A DNA stretch of 64,000 nucleotides, from the NCBI RefSeq assembly GCF_004368785.1, contig NZ_SODM01000003.1, forward strand, positions 62,001 to 126,000, in the 5' to 3' direction. This stretch comes from Flavobacterium sp. 270. Lineage in GTDB: Bacteria > Bacteroidota > Bacteroidia > Flavobacteriales > Flavobacteriaceae. Both the position numbers and the translations under genes were made by a program. The notes under the pieces were generated by a model, which saw only the letters and a program-made list of their open reading frames with translations, was not told the origin of the DNA and searched no databases. Positions 1-8,615 of this stretch are shown here, one piece after another. Numbering within the stretch: the stretch's first letter is position 1; each line of letters starts with the position of its first letter.

Positions 1-2012
1 ACAGCTTTTGCGGCTTCGGTTTCATTTTGATTCAGGTATTTATTAAACTCAGTAATTTGAGCGTCAGTACCAATAACACAAATTTCATCGCCAGGAAAAA
101 TTCGCTCGCTTTTTGTTGGAATAGAAATCATGACATCGCCGCGTTTTATGTAAGCAATATTAATTCCCATCTGCTCACGTATGCGAAGTTCTTCCAGCGT
201 TTTTCCAGCAAGATTAGATTCTTTTCCAATATCAAAAAACGACATGTGACCGTCCCACGGCATTAGATTAGCATATCGTCTGTCGATTTTTTTGTTTTCG
301 CGGTCATTTAGATTTTTCAGGAAATGACTTTCAATTCTATGGTATTGCTCGTTCAGTTTTTTTGGGAAAATCTGGTATGCCCCAATGGCAATAATCAAGG
401 CGATAAAGGCAATTAATGGCGAGAAGAAAATATTCAATAAAAACCCGACAAAGAAAAGTCCAAGGCTCATTCTAATTAAAATCAGCATTAAAAGTGCTCC
501 TCTGTATTTACGTTCTTCCCACAGCGCTTCAACTTCTTCCACTTTTACACGACGAAGAGAAAGCGCCCATAAAAACGGTGCAATGATAACTAAAGTTATA
601 AACGCAGCTAAAGTATTTCCAAATCGTGTATCGGCAACCAAAGGCGCTACAAATTTGGAAGAAAGTAAAATAATAGCGGTAATAATAATAGTGTGAAGTA
701 TAATTTGTGTCACCGCAGATCGCAGCACTAACTGCCAAGTACTGACCGATTTTATAGCCTGCGCATTTACACTGTAGCGATTGATATTTTTAACCCATTT
801 TTTTGGCATTTTTTGCTCTAACAATTCAGAGAAAGGTTCTGCATATTTTATTAAAAATGGAGTTGTAAAAGTGGTAATGGCAGAGACGGCAACAATAATC
901 GGATATAAAAATTCGCTCGTAACTTTTAAGGTCATTCCCAAAGTTGCGATAATAAATGAAAATTCCCCAATCTGTGCCAAACTCATTCCCGTTTGCACAG
1001 ATTGTTTTAGCGGCTGACCCGAAAGTAAAGCTCCAACCGAAGAACTCAACGCTTTCCCGAAAATAGTAAGAAGTGTGATAATCGCCACCGGCAAAGCATA
1101 CGTAACCAAAGTTTCAGGATTAATTAACATCCCGACGGATACAAAGAAAACTGCACCAAATAAATCTTTTACAGGCTGAATTAAGTGTTCAATTTTTTCG
1201 GCTTGTGTCGTTTCTGCAATAATAGAACCCATTATAAAAGCGCCCAATGCGGGAGAAAAACCAACATTTGCAGCAAACATAACCATCATTAAACAAAGTG
1301 CCAGCGAAATAATAAGCAGCATTTCATCCGTTAAAAGATGTTTGGCTTTCTTTAAAATTGTCGGAATAATAAAAATACCGCCCAAAAACCATATAATTAA
1401 AAAGAAAACTAACTTTAAAACCGACTGTAATAAAGCAGTTCCCGAAACCTGATCGCTCACTGCAATTGTCGAAAGTAAAACCAGCATTAAAATTGCCACA
1501 ATATCTTCTACAATCAAAGCACCAAAAACAATCCCGACAAACTTTTTTCCTTTTACGCCCAATTCGTCAAACGCACGAATAATAATAGTGGTGGACGAAA
1601 TGGAAAGTGTTGCGCCCAGAAAAATACTGTCCATTTTTCCCCAGCCCATCCATTGTCCGACGCAGTAACCAATGAGCGTCATAAACAATATCTGCGTAAT
1701 GGCGGTAATCGAAGAAGTGCCGCCCACTTTCATTAATTTCTTAAAGCTAAATTCGAGACCCAAACTAAATAGTAAAAATATAACCCCAATTTCTGCCCAG
1801 ACCTCCACACTTTTCATGTCGGTAATAGAAGGGAAAAAATCGAAGTGGTTTCCGGCAAGAAATCCGGCAATCAAATATCCCAAAACCAACGGCTGTTTCA
1901 TTTTTTTAAATAAGAGCACAGCAATTCCCGCGGTCATAAGAATTAATCCTAAGTCGCTGATTAGAGGTTGTAAATGGTGTGTAGTTTCTGCAGCGGCGTT
2001 TAAGGCAATCAT
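1..2012 (-). CDS. CPA2-family (Kef-type) cation:proton antiporter with RCK_C domain, C-terminus cut by window edge
   Basis: Read on the minus strand from an ATG at 2012-2010, which has in-frame TGA and TAA just upstream, the frame stays open to the left edge (about 670 codons). The first ~390 residues form a multi-span Na+/H+ exchanger domain, with the family-typical stretches LFSLGLEFS and GATLSISSTTIIIRAFDELG. A second membrane/linker part follows. Near residue 600 there is a TrkA-C (RCK_C) domain: SNLAGKTLEELRIREQMG, then GDEICVIGT. Such proteins exchange K+ or Na+ for protons across the inner membrane. The RCK_C part is normally a ligand-sensing regulatory module. The true C-terminus is outside the window. 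Substrate ion is not decidable from sequence. Confidence 0.88.
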   Translation of the reverse strand, partial: MIALNAAAETTHHLQPLISDLGLILMTAGIAVLLFKKMKQPLVLGYLIAGFLAGNHFDFFPSITDMKSVEVWAEIGVIFLLFSLGLEFSFKKLMKVGGTSSITAITQILFMTLIGYCVGQWMGWGKMDSIFLGATLSISSTTIIIRAFDELGVKGKKFVGIVFGALIVEDIVAILMLVLLSTIAVSDQVSGTALLQSVLKLVFFLIIWFLGGIFIIPTILKKAKHLLTDEMLLIISLALCLMMVMFAANVGFSPALGAFIMGSIIAETTQAEKIEHLIQPVKDLFGAVFFVSVGMLINPETLVTYALPVAIITLLTIFGKALSSSVGALLSGQPLKQSVQTGMSLAQIGEFSFIIATLGMTLKVTSEFLYPIIVAVSAITTFTTPFLIKYAEPFSELLEQKMPKKWVKNINRYSVNAQAIKSVSTWQLVLRSAVTQIILHTIIITAIILLSSKFVAPLVADTRFGNTLAAFITLVIIAPFLWALSLRRVKVEEVEALWEERKYRGALLMLILIRMSLGLFFVGFLLNIFFSPLIAFIALIIAIGAYQIFPKKLNEQYHRIESHFLKNLNDRENKKIDRRYANLMPWDGHMSFFDIGKESNLAGKTLEELRIREQMGINIAYIKRGDVMISIPTKSERIFPGDEICVIGTDAQITEFNKYLNQNETEAAKA

Positions 2013-2036
2013 AAAGTGGTATTTTAGTTATCAGGA

Positions 2037-2250
2037 GCTTAATCCAGCTTTCCATTACAAGCTTTTACTCAAAAAACATATTTTTAACGCAGTTACAGGA
2101 GCTTCCGTTGGTCGCTCTGTCTCTGCAAAAAATATAGTTTTTTTTGCAAAAGGCTTTTCATTTTAATCTGGGCTAATTTCCAATAGGATTAAATAAAAAA
2201 AGCTATCTCGATAAAGATAGCTTTTTTTGACAAAATATTTTGCGTTTTAT
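2037..2250. other. Intergenic stretch between the antiporter and purB
   Basis: No convincing gene. It holds the purB terminator at 2195-2229 and an A/T-rich stretch that should contain the antiporter promoter. No clean TAnnTTTG box is visible on the minus strand; the closest is TATTTTTTG near 2131, with one extra T. Confidence 0.5.
2195..2229 (-). terminator. Rho-independent terminator of purB
   Basis: A stem AGCTATCT / AGATAGCT (2201-2208 with 2215-2222) has a 6-nt loop and is flanked by A-run and T-run on both sides, so it can work in either direction. It lies 22 bases past the purB stop codon. Confidence 0.8.
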
Positions 2251-3597
2251 TTAGATTCCTACGTAATTACTAGGAGTTATTTGCATTAATTCTGCTCTAA
2301 CAGCATCAGAAACCTCCAAAGTCGCAATAAAATTATGAATTGCATTTTTATCAATCGCTTCATTAGTTCTTGTTAAACCTTTTAAAGCTTCATAAGGATT
2401 TGGATACGCTTCACGGCGTAAAATAGTCTGAATTGCTTCTGCAACCACAGCCCAGTTTCTTTCTAAATCTTCAGCAAATTTAGATTCGTTAAGCAATAAT
2501 TTATTCAAACCTTTAAGAGTAGCTTCAAAAGCAATAATAGTATGACCGATAGGAACTCCAACATTTCTTAAAACAGTACTATCTGTTAAATCACGCTGTA
2601 ATCTAGAGATTGGTAATTTAGCAGACAAATGCTCAAAAATAGCATTTGCAATTCCTAAGTTTCCTTCAGAATTTTCAAAGTCAATAGGATTTACTTTATG
2701 TGGCATAGCAGAAGATCCGATTTCGCCCGCTTTGATTTTTTGCTTAAAATACTCCATCGAAACATACGTCCAGATATCACGATCCAAATCGATAATGATA
2801 TTGTTGATTCTTTTTAAAGCATCAAAAAATGCAGCAAAATGATCGTAATGTTCAATTTGAGTTGTCGGGAAAGAATGTTGTAAACCAAGATCAGTTTCAA
2901 CAAATTTATTTCCAAACTGTTTCCAGTCAATTTGCGGATAGGCAACATGATGTGCGTTGAAGTTTCCTGTTGCACCGCCAAATTTAGCTGCAAACGGAAT
3001 ATTGAATAACAAACGCATCTGCTCTTCAAGACGCTCTACAAAAACCAGAATTTCTTTTCCTAAACGAGTAGGAGAAGCCGGTTGTCCGTGCGTACGCGCC
3101 AACATCGGAATGTCCTTCCATTCTACGCTTAATTCTTTCAATTTAGAAATCAAAGAAATTAAAGTTGGCATATAAACCTGCTCAAAAGCTTCTTTTGTAG
3201 AAAGCGGAATTGCAGTATTATTAATATCCTGAGAAGTTAATCCGAAGTGAATGAACTCTTTGTGTTGAGATAAACCCAGTTTTTCAAAAGCATCTTTAAT
3301 AAAATACTCAACCGCTTTTACATCGTGATTGGTTACTTTTTCAGTTTCCTTAATCCAAAGTGCATCTTCTGTAGAGAAATTTTTGTAGATGTCTCTTAAA
3401 CTGTCAAATAAGTTTGGATTAATGTCTTGAAGCTGTGGTAACGGAATCTGGCATAAAGCGATAAAATATTCCACTTCAACCAAAACACGGTATTTAATCA
3501 AGGCTTCTTCTGAGAAAAAAGGTGCTAAATTTTGAGTTTTATTTCTATATCTTCCGTCAATTGGCGATATAGCATTCAATTCGTTTAGAGTAGTCAT
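2251..3597 (-). CDS. purB: Adenylosuccinate lyase
   Basis: Adenylosuccinate lyase splits fumarate from SAICAR and from adenylosuccinate in cytoplasmic purine synthesis. The 448-residue length matches the E. coli-type enzyme. The fumarate-lyase signature GSSAMPHKVNP lies at 294-304, with the flexible-loop catalytic serine at 295. The general-acid histidine region ARTHGQ is at 167-172 (H170), and TSQD at 121-124 binds substrate. The gene stands alone, with its own TATATTTG -7 box upstream (3623-3630) and a terminator behind it. No odd residues were seen. Confidence 0.96.
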   Translation of the reverse strand: MTTLNELNAISPIDGRYRNKTQNLAPFFSEEALIKYRVLVEVEYFIALCQIPLPQLQDINPNLFDSLRDIYKNFSTEDALWIKETEKVTNHDVKAVEYFIKDAFEKLGLSQHKEFIHFGLTSQDINNTAIPLSTKEAFEQVYMPTLISLISKLKELSVEWKDIPMLARTHGQPASPTRLGKEILVFVERLEEQMRLLFNIPFAAKFGGATGNFNAHHVAYPQIDWKQFGNKFVETDLGLQHSFPTTQIEHYDHFAAFFDALKRINNIIIDLDRDIWTYVSMEYFKQKIKAGEIGSSAMPHKVNPIDFENSEGNLGIANAIFEHLSAKLPISRLQRDLTDSTVLRNVGVPIGHTIIAFEATLKGLNKLLLNESKFAEDLERNWAVVAEAIQTILRREAYPNPYEALKGLTRTNEAIDKNAIHNFIATLEVSDAVRAELMQITPSNYVGI

Positions 3598-3622
3598 TGT
3601 TATGTTGTTTTTTCGAAAGATG

Positions 3623-3655
3623 CAAATATAAGCTATTGTTAAAACTTCTGAAAGT
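3623..3655 (-). promoter_or_regulatory. Promoter of purB
   Basis: On the minus strand the box TATATTTG (complement of 3623-3630) is an exact Bacteroidota -7 match, about 26 bases upstream of the purB ATG. A TTC-type -33 element lies roughly 20 bases further upstream; it is weak. Confidence 0.55.
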
Positions 3656-3674
3656 TAGTTGTGAGTTATTATCC

Positions 3675-4366
3675 TTAAAATATGGTTTTGAATATTTTAT
3701 CCCAAATCGTAAAATAAAAACCATAATTATAAGATTCGTTTTTATGGTGATTAGAATGAAATTTTGTCGTAGAAATCCATTTTGTAAAATAGTTATTGTA
3801 CCAAAAATCGGGGAATATATCTGTTTTTAAATGACCGAAAACACCGTATGATAAATTTAGAATCAGATAAATGATAATGCTTAAATAATTGAACTCGAGA
3901 ATAGAAATTAAAAACAGCCAGATAAAACCAAAACCCAAAGTTTCTAAGGATGCAGTACATAAAGACTGTAAACATTGGTTTCAATATGGGTGTGATGATG
4001 TTTGTGAATCTCATAAAACCATTTTAATTGATGCACGAAATAATGAAAAGCAAACATGAAAAAATCCATCAACAGTACAAGCAAAAATATGTCCAGAAGA
4101 ATTGAAAAGAAAGAGGACGAAAAGTCAATTTTCATAATTCCCCATTGATACAATTCAAAACCAAGAAAAGTGATAAAAGTATTGCAAACCAGAGTAGAGA
4201 ATATCCATTTTCGATCTGTTTTCTTTAAAAATGTATTTTCAAGCTCTATTATTTTTCCAATTAAGACAGAAAGATAATAAAGCGTCACATTTTCAATCAG
4301 GAAAAATACAAACAAACTAAAGCCGTTGTATTGAGACAGGAATTCTAACCAGCTTTTAAAAATCAT
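3675..4366 (-). pseudogene. Sterol desaturase/fatty acid hydroxylase family gene with a -1 frameshift
   Basis: Two reading frames on the minus strand together give one family member. The first (4366 to 3944, 140 residues) has three or four membrane spans and the first histidine boxes, HYFVH and HKHHH, then stops right after VLHP. The second frame (to 3675) continues with SLETLGFGFIWL and holds the last box HSNHH followed by NYG and WDKIF, as family members do. Adding one T in the CCTTAG at about 3945-3950 restores an uninterrupted protein of ~232 residues reading HP-LETLGFG. These di-iron membrane enzymes hydroxylate or desaturate lipids. The start overlaps the end of the sirtuin gene by 4 bases, so the two are co-transcribed. 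It is either a recent inactivation or a base error in the sequence. Confidence 0.8.
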
Positions 4367-5064
4367 TTTATGTGCTCTAATTCAAATAATTTAGCTCTCA
4401 AATCGGCAACTCCAGTCGATGCAAACTGGGCAATAGTTTCTACTTTATTTCTAATATTCGGAATCGCAATAGGTTTTGGATCAATATAAAAAACAGGTGT
4501 TGTACTTGGTGTATAAGCAATAAGTCCGGCTGCGGGATAAACTTGAAGGGAAGTGCCAATTACAGCAAAATAATCTGCAGTTTCTGTTATGTCAATGGCT
4601 TCTTCTAGCGCAGGAACTTCTTCACCAAACCAAACAATATGCGGACGCAATTGATGTCCATTTTCGTCAAAATCTCCAGTAAATAAATCTTCCGTCCAAT
4701 CTAAAATTAGGTTTTTATTTTGAATACTTCGCACTTTTAGCAATTCACCGTGAAGATGTAAAACATTTGTACTTCCGGCGCGTTCGTGTAAGTCGTCTAC
4801 ATTCTGCGTGATAATGTGTACCTCAAAATCTTTTTCTAACTCGGCTAAAATCTGATGGCCTAAATTTGGCTGTACTTCCTTTAGCTGTTGTCGTCTTTTG
4901 TTGTAGAAATCCAAAACCAATTCCTGGTTTTTATGCCAGCCTTCGGGAGTTGCAACTTCCATTACGTCATGTCCTTCCCATAAACCATCGCTGTCACGAA
5001 AAGTTTTAATACCGCTTTCTGCGCTGATTCCTGCTCCGGTTAATACGACTAGTTTCTTTTTCAT
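4363..5064 (-). CDS. NAD-dependent deacylase, SIR2 family class III
   Basis: Sirtuins remove acyl groups from lysines using NAD. The 233-residue protein shows the NAD-binding GAGIS (10-14), the TQNVDD motif (86-91) and the catalytic HG pair (H105). FYNKRR at 53-58 puts Tyr54 and Arg57 at the places that bind the carboxylate of succinyl or malonyl lysine in SIRT5 and CobB, so a desuccinylase-type role is likely. The region after the catalytic histidine (VRSIQNKNLI) has no cysteines, and no Cys pairs are found elsewhere, so the usual structural zinc site is missing. The stop overlaps the downstream sterol-desaturase-like gene by ATGA. Confidence 0.9.
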   Translation of the reverse strand: MKKKLVVLTGAGISAESGIKTFRDSDGLWEGHDVMEVATPEGWHKNQELVLDFYNKRRQQLKEVQPNLGHQILAELEKDFEVHIITQNVDDLHERAGSTNVLHLHGELLKVRSIQNKNLILDWTEDLFTGDFDENGHQLRPHIVWFGEEVPALEEAIDITETADYFAVIGTSLQVYPAAGLIAYTPSTTPVFYIDPKPIAIPNIRNKVETIAQFASTGVADLRAKLFELEHIK

Positions 5065-5081
5065 TATTAAAATTTGAATTT

Positions 5082-5089
5082 CAAATATA
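5082..5089 (-). promoter_or_regulatory. -7 box of the sirtuin promoter
   Basis: Minus-strand TATATTTG, an exact TAnnTTTG match, ends 17 bases before the ATG at 5064. No clear -33 box is seen. Confidence 0.5.
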
Positions 5090-5236
5090 ATAAAAATAAG
5101 GATTTTATAATTTAATTTCTTTTGAAAACAAACTTTAATTTGAAAGTTTATTCTTATATATTTGAAACTTGTTTATTCAGCTAAAGTAAAATTTGGTTTG
5201 AGTAGATATCATACGTTACAGTAATAATAAAATTTT

Positions 5237-5280
5237 AAAGTTCGGTTTTTATCAGAACTTTTTGTTTACTTTGCAAAGTA
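5237..5280 (+). promoter_or_regulatory. Two inverted repeats in front of the toxin-antitoxin operon (likely operator)
   Basis: A perfect 14-bp palindrome TACTTTGCAAAGTA (5267-5280) ends 7 bases before the first start codon and contains a near match to the -7 box (TACTTTG). A second inverted repeat, AAAGTTC / GAACTTT (5237-5243 and 5255-5261), lies just upstream. HigA-type antitoxins bind such palindromes over their own promoter, so autoregulation is a reasonable inference. A cleaner TATATTTG box at 5157-5164 is an alternative start site with a longer leader. Confidence 0.5.
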
Positions 5281-5287
5281 TATTTAG

Positions 5288-5629
5288 ATGAGGATTATAG
5301 GTAAAAAAATAATTGTAAAAGTTAAAATCAAAAATTTAGGAAATAAGAAGTTATGTGATGCAATTGATAAATTAATTTCTGATTTAGAAAATTTCAATCC
5401 TGGTAAAGAGAAACTTATTGAGATCAGATCCGATGCAGATTGCGTTCATAGTGAAGGTTTTTATTTTTTTAATATTAATATTCACAGAACATTGATATTG
5501 CTTGAATTTGATGATGAAGGAGAAGCAACTATTGTTTGGGCAGGTACTCATCAAGAATACGAAACTATTTTTAAAAACAACAAAACGACCATTGAAAAAT
5601 GGCTGCGAAAAAAAGGTTATATAGAATAA
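5288..5629 (+). CDS. HigB-type mRNA interferase toxin
   Basis: This 113-residue protein matches the HigB branch of the RelE superfamily, whose members cut mRNA on the ribosome. The N-terminus MRIIGKK is typical. The middle shows DADCVHSEGFYFFNINIHR, corresponding to the AD-V...FNI-G-YR pattern. The C-terminal part reads WAGTHQEY, the family's GTH-EYD motif. It is a little longer than usual because of a Lys-rich tail (WLRKKGYIE). The stop codon is directly followed by the ATG of the HTH gene, which fits a toxin-first higBA order. Assignment is by motif only. Confidence 0.72.
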   Translation: MRIIGKKIIVKVKIKNLGNKKLCDAIDKLISDLENFNPGKEKLIEIRSDADCVHSEGFYFFNINIHRTLILLEFDDEGEATIVWAGTHQEYETIFKNNKTTIEKWLRKKGYIE

Positions 5630-6190
5630 ATGAAAACACATTTTGATATCGAAAAAATGGTTGAAAGTAATTTTATTTCTAATGAATTAGATTATGAAAG
5701 AGCGCTTATTGCAGATCGAAAGCTAAGAATTCTTGAAAAAGACAATATTCATTTTAAAAAATTACGTGTAAAGCTTCGGGATTTAATTGAAAAGTATGAA
5801 AATGCCGAATGGAAAGATGCTGATAAAATTGATGAATTTAAGATTGAAGAGAGTGAAAAATCTGAAAGAATTGCTGAATTGGAAAGGATTTTTATTGAAA
5901 ATCGAAAGCAGTGTATCAAAAAGAAATTGAAAGAGTTTGATTTAACGCAGCAAAATTTAGCCTTAATTTTAGGCCATAAAAGTAAGAGTCACATGTCTGA
6001 ACTTATGAACGGAATCAAACCTTTTACTTTAAAAGATTTGGTAATTATTAATCGAATACTAAAAATTGATATCACTTTATTAATTCCTGTTTTTCTTTCT
6101 AATGAAGAACAAATTAGGTTAAAAGATGTTGTAAAAGTATTAGATAAACCCAAAATGAAATTGACCGAAAAAGATTTAATTTCGGTCTAA
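5630..6190 (+). CDS. HigA-type antitoxin with C-terminal XRE helix-turn-helix
   Basis: The 186-residue protein has an N-terminal charged helical half (to about residue 100, many Glu and Lys) and a C-terminal Cro/C1-type HTH. The HTH includes LTQQNLALILGHKSKSHMSE, followed by MNGIKPFTLKDLV, the usual recognition-helix and LSG-like region. HigA proteins neutralise HigB by direct binding and repress their own operon. It starts immediately after the toxin stop codon. The long N-terminal segment is more than the ~100 residues of classical HigA and could carry the toxin-binding part. Confidence 0.75.
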   Translation: MKTHFDIEKMVESNFISNELDYERALIADRKLRILEKDNIHFKKLRVKLRDLIEKYENAEWKDADKIDEFKIEESEKSERIAELERIFIENRKQCIKKKLKEFDLTQQNLALILGHKSKSHMSELMNGIKPFTLKDLVIINRILKIDITLLIPVFLSNEEQIRLKDVVKVLDKPKMKLTEKDLISV

Positions 6191-6354
6191 ACTTTTGCTG
6201 ATAGAATTCAAAAAAGAATTTATTTTAGAACAGAATATTTCCAAATAATCTTAAAAAAGTATAATTGTCATGTATATTTTTTTAGTATTTTTACTATAAA
6301 TAGTTTTTAAAGCATTGATTTGTATTGCTTTGTTAAATATTAAAAATACTTTAA

Positions 6355-6897
6355 ATGATACTAATCCAATTTACAGGTTTGTCTGGTTCCGGTAAAACTA
6401 CTTTAGCAAAAAACGTAAAGCTTTTGCTGACGAAAAACGGACATAAAGCTGAAATTGTTGATGGTGACGTTTATAGAACAACACTTTGCAAAGATCTAGG
6501 ATTTTCTAAAAAAGACCGATGCGAAAATGTGAGACGCCTTTTTAATGTCAGTCAGGATTTTATTCAGTCAGAAATTATTGTTTTAATGTCTGTGATAAAT
6601 CCTTACGAAGATTTAAGAAACGAACTAAGCCAACATGATTTTGTTCGCACAGTATTTCTAGACTGTTCTTTGGATAACTTGATAAAAAGAGATCCAAAAG
6701 GTTTGTACAAAAAAGCACTTCTGCCGGATAACGACCACAATAAAATCAAAAATTTTACGGGAATAAGTGATGTTTACGAAGTCCCGCTAAAAGCAGATTT
6801 AACTTTAAAAACTGATTCAGAATCAGAATCTATTTCCACCAATAAACTTTACACTTTTATACTAGACAACCTATCTAATACGACCTATAAACAATAA
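6355..6897 (+). CDS. cysC: Adenylylsulfate (APS) kinase
   Basis: APS kinase phosphorylates APS to PAPS, the sulfate donor. The 180-residue protein has the P-loop GLSGSGKTT (8-16), then VDGDVYR, DLGFSKKDRCENVRR, SVINPYEDLR, RDPKGLYKKA and FTGISDVYEVP, all in the family order. ATP sulfurylase genes (cysD/cysN) are not in the window. The gene sits 26 bases before a sulfotransferase-like gene on the same strand, so the PAPS made here may serve that enzyme rather than sulfate assimilation. Confidence 0.9.
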   Translation: MILIQFTGLSGSGKTTLAKNVKLLLTKNGHKAEIVDGDVYRTTLCKDLGFSKKDRCENVRRLFNVSQDFIQSEIIVLMSVINPYEDLRNELSQHDFVRTVFLDCSLDNLIKRDPKGLYKKALLPDNDHNKIKNFTGISDVYEVPLKADLTLKTDSESESISTNKLYTFILDNLSNTTYKQ

Positions 6898-6923
6898 TTT
6901 TATTCATAAGATAAATTTAAAAC

Positions 6924-7898
6924 ATGGAAAATATCGATCACCCTCTTTTACATTGGATTCCTTATAAATTAATTAATAAAGATGGCGAATTATATTTTGA
7001 ATGGATTTATTTAGGAGAGCAAAGATATTTAGATCCTTTTTTTGAAGATTCGATAGTAAAATGCAAAAGTCATCCGTATAATTCAAAAATGCTTAAAGTA
7101 GTAAGCACTGTAGAAAATCTTATTGATTGGTCGGCACAATTGGCTTCAACAAATTTAAAGGCATTTGTATTTCATATATCGCGCTGCGGTTCTACAATGC
7201 TCGCGCAGTCTTTGGCGGTTTCTCCTCAAAATGTAGTCGTTGCAGAAGCTCCAATTATCGATGAAATTTTGAGAAGTCAGGCTTTTGATTTGGAAAAGAA
7301 ACGAATACTTATAAAAGCAATAATAGCATTATTAGGTCAAAAAAGATTTCCAGAAGAAAAGGAGATGATTATAAAATTAGATTCTTGGCATATATTTGAA
7401 GCAGCCGAATTAAGGATTCTTTTTCCTAATCTGCCTTTTGTCCTGCTTTACAGAAATCCGGTTGAGGTACTGAAATCGCATTCTAAACTTAAAGGAATGC
7501 ATATGGTATCTGGAATATTACCTGCATCAATTTTCGGAATTAAAGAAGAAGAAAACCAAAATAGTAATGTACACCAATATGGTGTGCTGGTTCTGGAAAA
7601 ATATTTTGAAGCTTATTTGAAATTGGATGCAAAGGAGCAAAATATTTCGATATTTAATTATAACGAAGGAATGAAATCTATTTTGGAAAGATTTATTAAC
7701 CTTGTTGACAGCGATTATTATATAGAGGAAATTGATCTAATGTATGAACGGTTAAAAACGCATTCTAAAAATGAAAAAAGTGCTTTTACAGGTGATTCTT
7801 TTACAAATTTAGATCAGGCAATTGATGTGACTAAGGTTGTTGATTTATATGAAAAATTAGATTTAAAGATTTTAGGTGAATTAGCAGGCAGAAATTAA
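6924..7898 (+). CDS. P-loop sulfotransferase-family protein
   Basis: The 324-residue protein has the sulfotransferase 5'-phosphosulfate loop FHISRCGSTMLAQSL (83-97) and a 3'-phosphate-binding stretch LLYRNPVEVLKSHSK (174-188), with the Arg and Ser where PAPS enzymes have them. No signal peptide is seen, so it should act in the cytoplasm. The N-terminal ~80 residues (rich in Trp, Tyr and acidic residues) do not look like a known domain to me. Its partner gene makes PAPS, which supports use of PAPS here. The acceptor (small molecule, lipid or protein) is unknown. Confidence 0.72.
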   Translation: MENIDHPLLHWIPYKLINKDGELYFEWIYLGEQRYLDPFFEDSIVKCKSHPYNSKMLKVVSTVENLIDWSAQLASTNLKAFVFHISRCGSTMLAQSLAVSPQNVVVAEAPIIDEILRSQAFDLEKKRILIKAIIALLGQKRFPEEKEMIIKLDSWHIFEAAELRILFPNLPFVLLYRNPVEVLKSHSKLKGMHMVSGILPASIFGIKEEENQNSNVHQYGVLVLEKYFEAYLKLDAKEQNISIFNYNEGMKSILERFINLVDSDYYIEEIDLMYERLKTHSKNEKSAFTGDSFTNLDQAIDVTKVVDLYEKLDLKILGELAGRN

Positions 7899-7901
7899 GG
7901 A

Positions 7902-7932
7902 CTTTATTAAAGATTCTTTTTTAGTATTTTTG
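7902..7932 (+). promoter_or_regulatory. Promoter of trmH
   Basis: TATTTTTG (7925-7932) is an exact -7 match, 17 bases before the trmH ATG, giving a leader of only about 10 bases. A weak TTT -33 element is at about 7903. Confidence 0.5.
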
Positions 7933-7949
7933 CGTCAAATACCACCAAA

Positions 7950-8609
7950 ATGATTGATTTAGATTACCTGGCTTTCCTTGAAAATATATTAACTGACAAC
8001 CGCAAAGAGAAATTCCTAAAAGTCCTTGCCAATCGTACTAAACATTTTACGATTGTGGTAGAAGACGTTTTTCAGATGCACAATACAAGTGCTGTAATGC
8101 GCAGCTGTGAGGTTTTTGGAATTCAGGAGTTAAATATAATTGAGCAGCGTTACGGAAAACGTATCGATAAAGAAATTGCAATGGGCGCTCAAAAATGGGT
8201 AGATATCAATCAATTTGACTCGATTACCAATTGTGTTGCTACACTTAAAAATCAAGGATATCAAATCATTGCGACAACGCCGCACGAAAATGACTGTCTT
8301 CTCGAAGATTTTGATATTACCAAACCAAGTGCTTTATTCTTCGGAACAGAACGCGACGGACTTTCTCAGGAAATATTGGACAAAGCCGATGGCTTTCTAA
8401 AAATACCAATGGTAGGTTTTACAGAAAGTTTAAACATTTCTGTTTCTGCTGCAATCATCATTCAAAACATTACAAATCGTTTGCGAAATTCAGATATCAA
8501 CTGGAAATTGTCGGAAGATGAAATTCTAGAGAAACGTCTCCTTTGGGCAAAAAGCTCGATCAAAGATATTAAGAGAATTGAAGCAAGATATTTTGAAGAA
8601 AATTCTTGA
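7950..8609 (+). CDS. trmH: tRNA/rRNA 2'-O-methyltransferase, SpoU/TrmH family
   Basis: SPOUT enzymes methylate ribose 2'-OH using SAM; this one most resembles TrmH, which makes Gm18 in tRNA. Motif 1 reads HNTSAVMRSCEVFG, motif 2 FFGTERDGLS and motif 3 IPMVGFTESLNISVSAA, the deep-knot SAM site. The 219-residue length fits TrmH. The N-terminal segment ENILTDNRKEKFLKVLANRT is the TrmH-type tRNA-binding helix region. It has its own promoter just upstream. The exact nucleotide target is inferred from family. Confidence 0.85.
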   Translation: MIDLDYLAFLENILTDNRKEKFLKVLANRTKHFTIVVEDVFQMHNTSAVMRSCEVFGIQELNIIEQRYGKRIDKEIAMGAQKWVDINQFDSITNCVATLKNQGYQIIATTPHENDCLLEDFDITKPSALFFGTERDGLSQEILDKADGFLKIPMVGFTESLNISVSAAIIIQNITNRLRNSDINWKLSEDEILEKRLLWAKSSIKDIKRIEARYFEENS

Positions 8610-8615
8610 AATAAA

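Noticed and set aside
385..2166. Plus-strand open frames opposite the antiporter
   Set aside because: They are antisense shadows; the minus-strand frame reads as a continuous antiporter with clear family motifs.
3793..4014. Separate 73-residue minus-strand frame inside the sterol-desaturase-like region
   Set aside because: It is the third frame over the histidine-box DNA and carries none of the family motifs; the two other frames together give the protein.
5288..6190. Phage repressor or restriction control gene pair
   Set aside because: The first protein matches the HigB pattern (FNI..R, GTHQEY) and the genes are abutted in toxin-antitoxin fashion; no phage or methylase genes are near.
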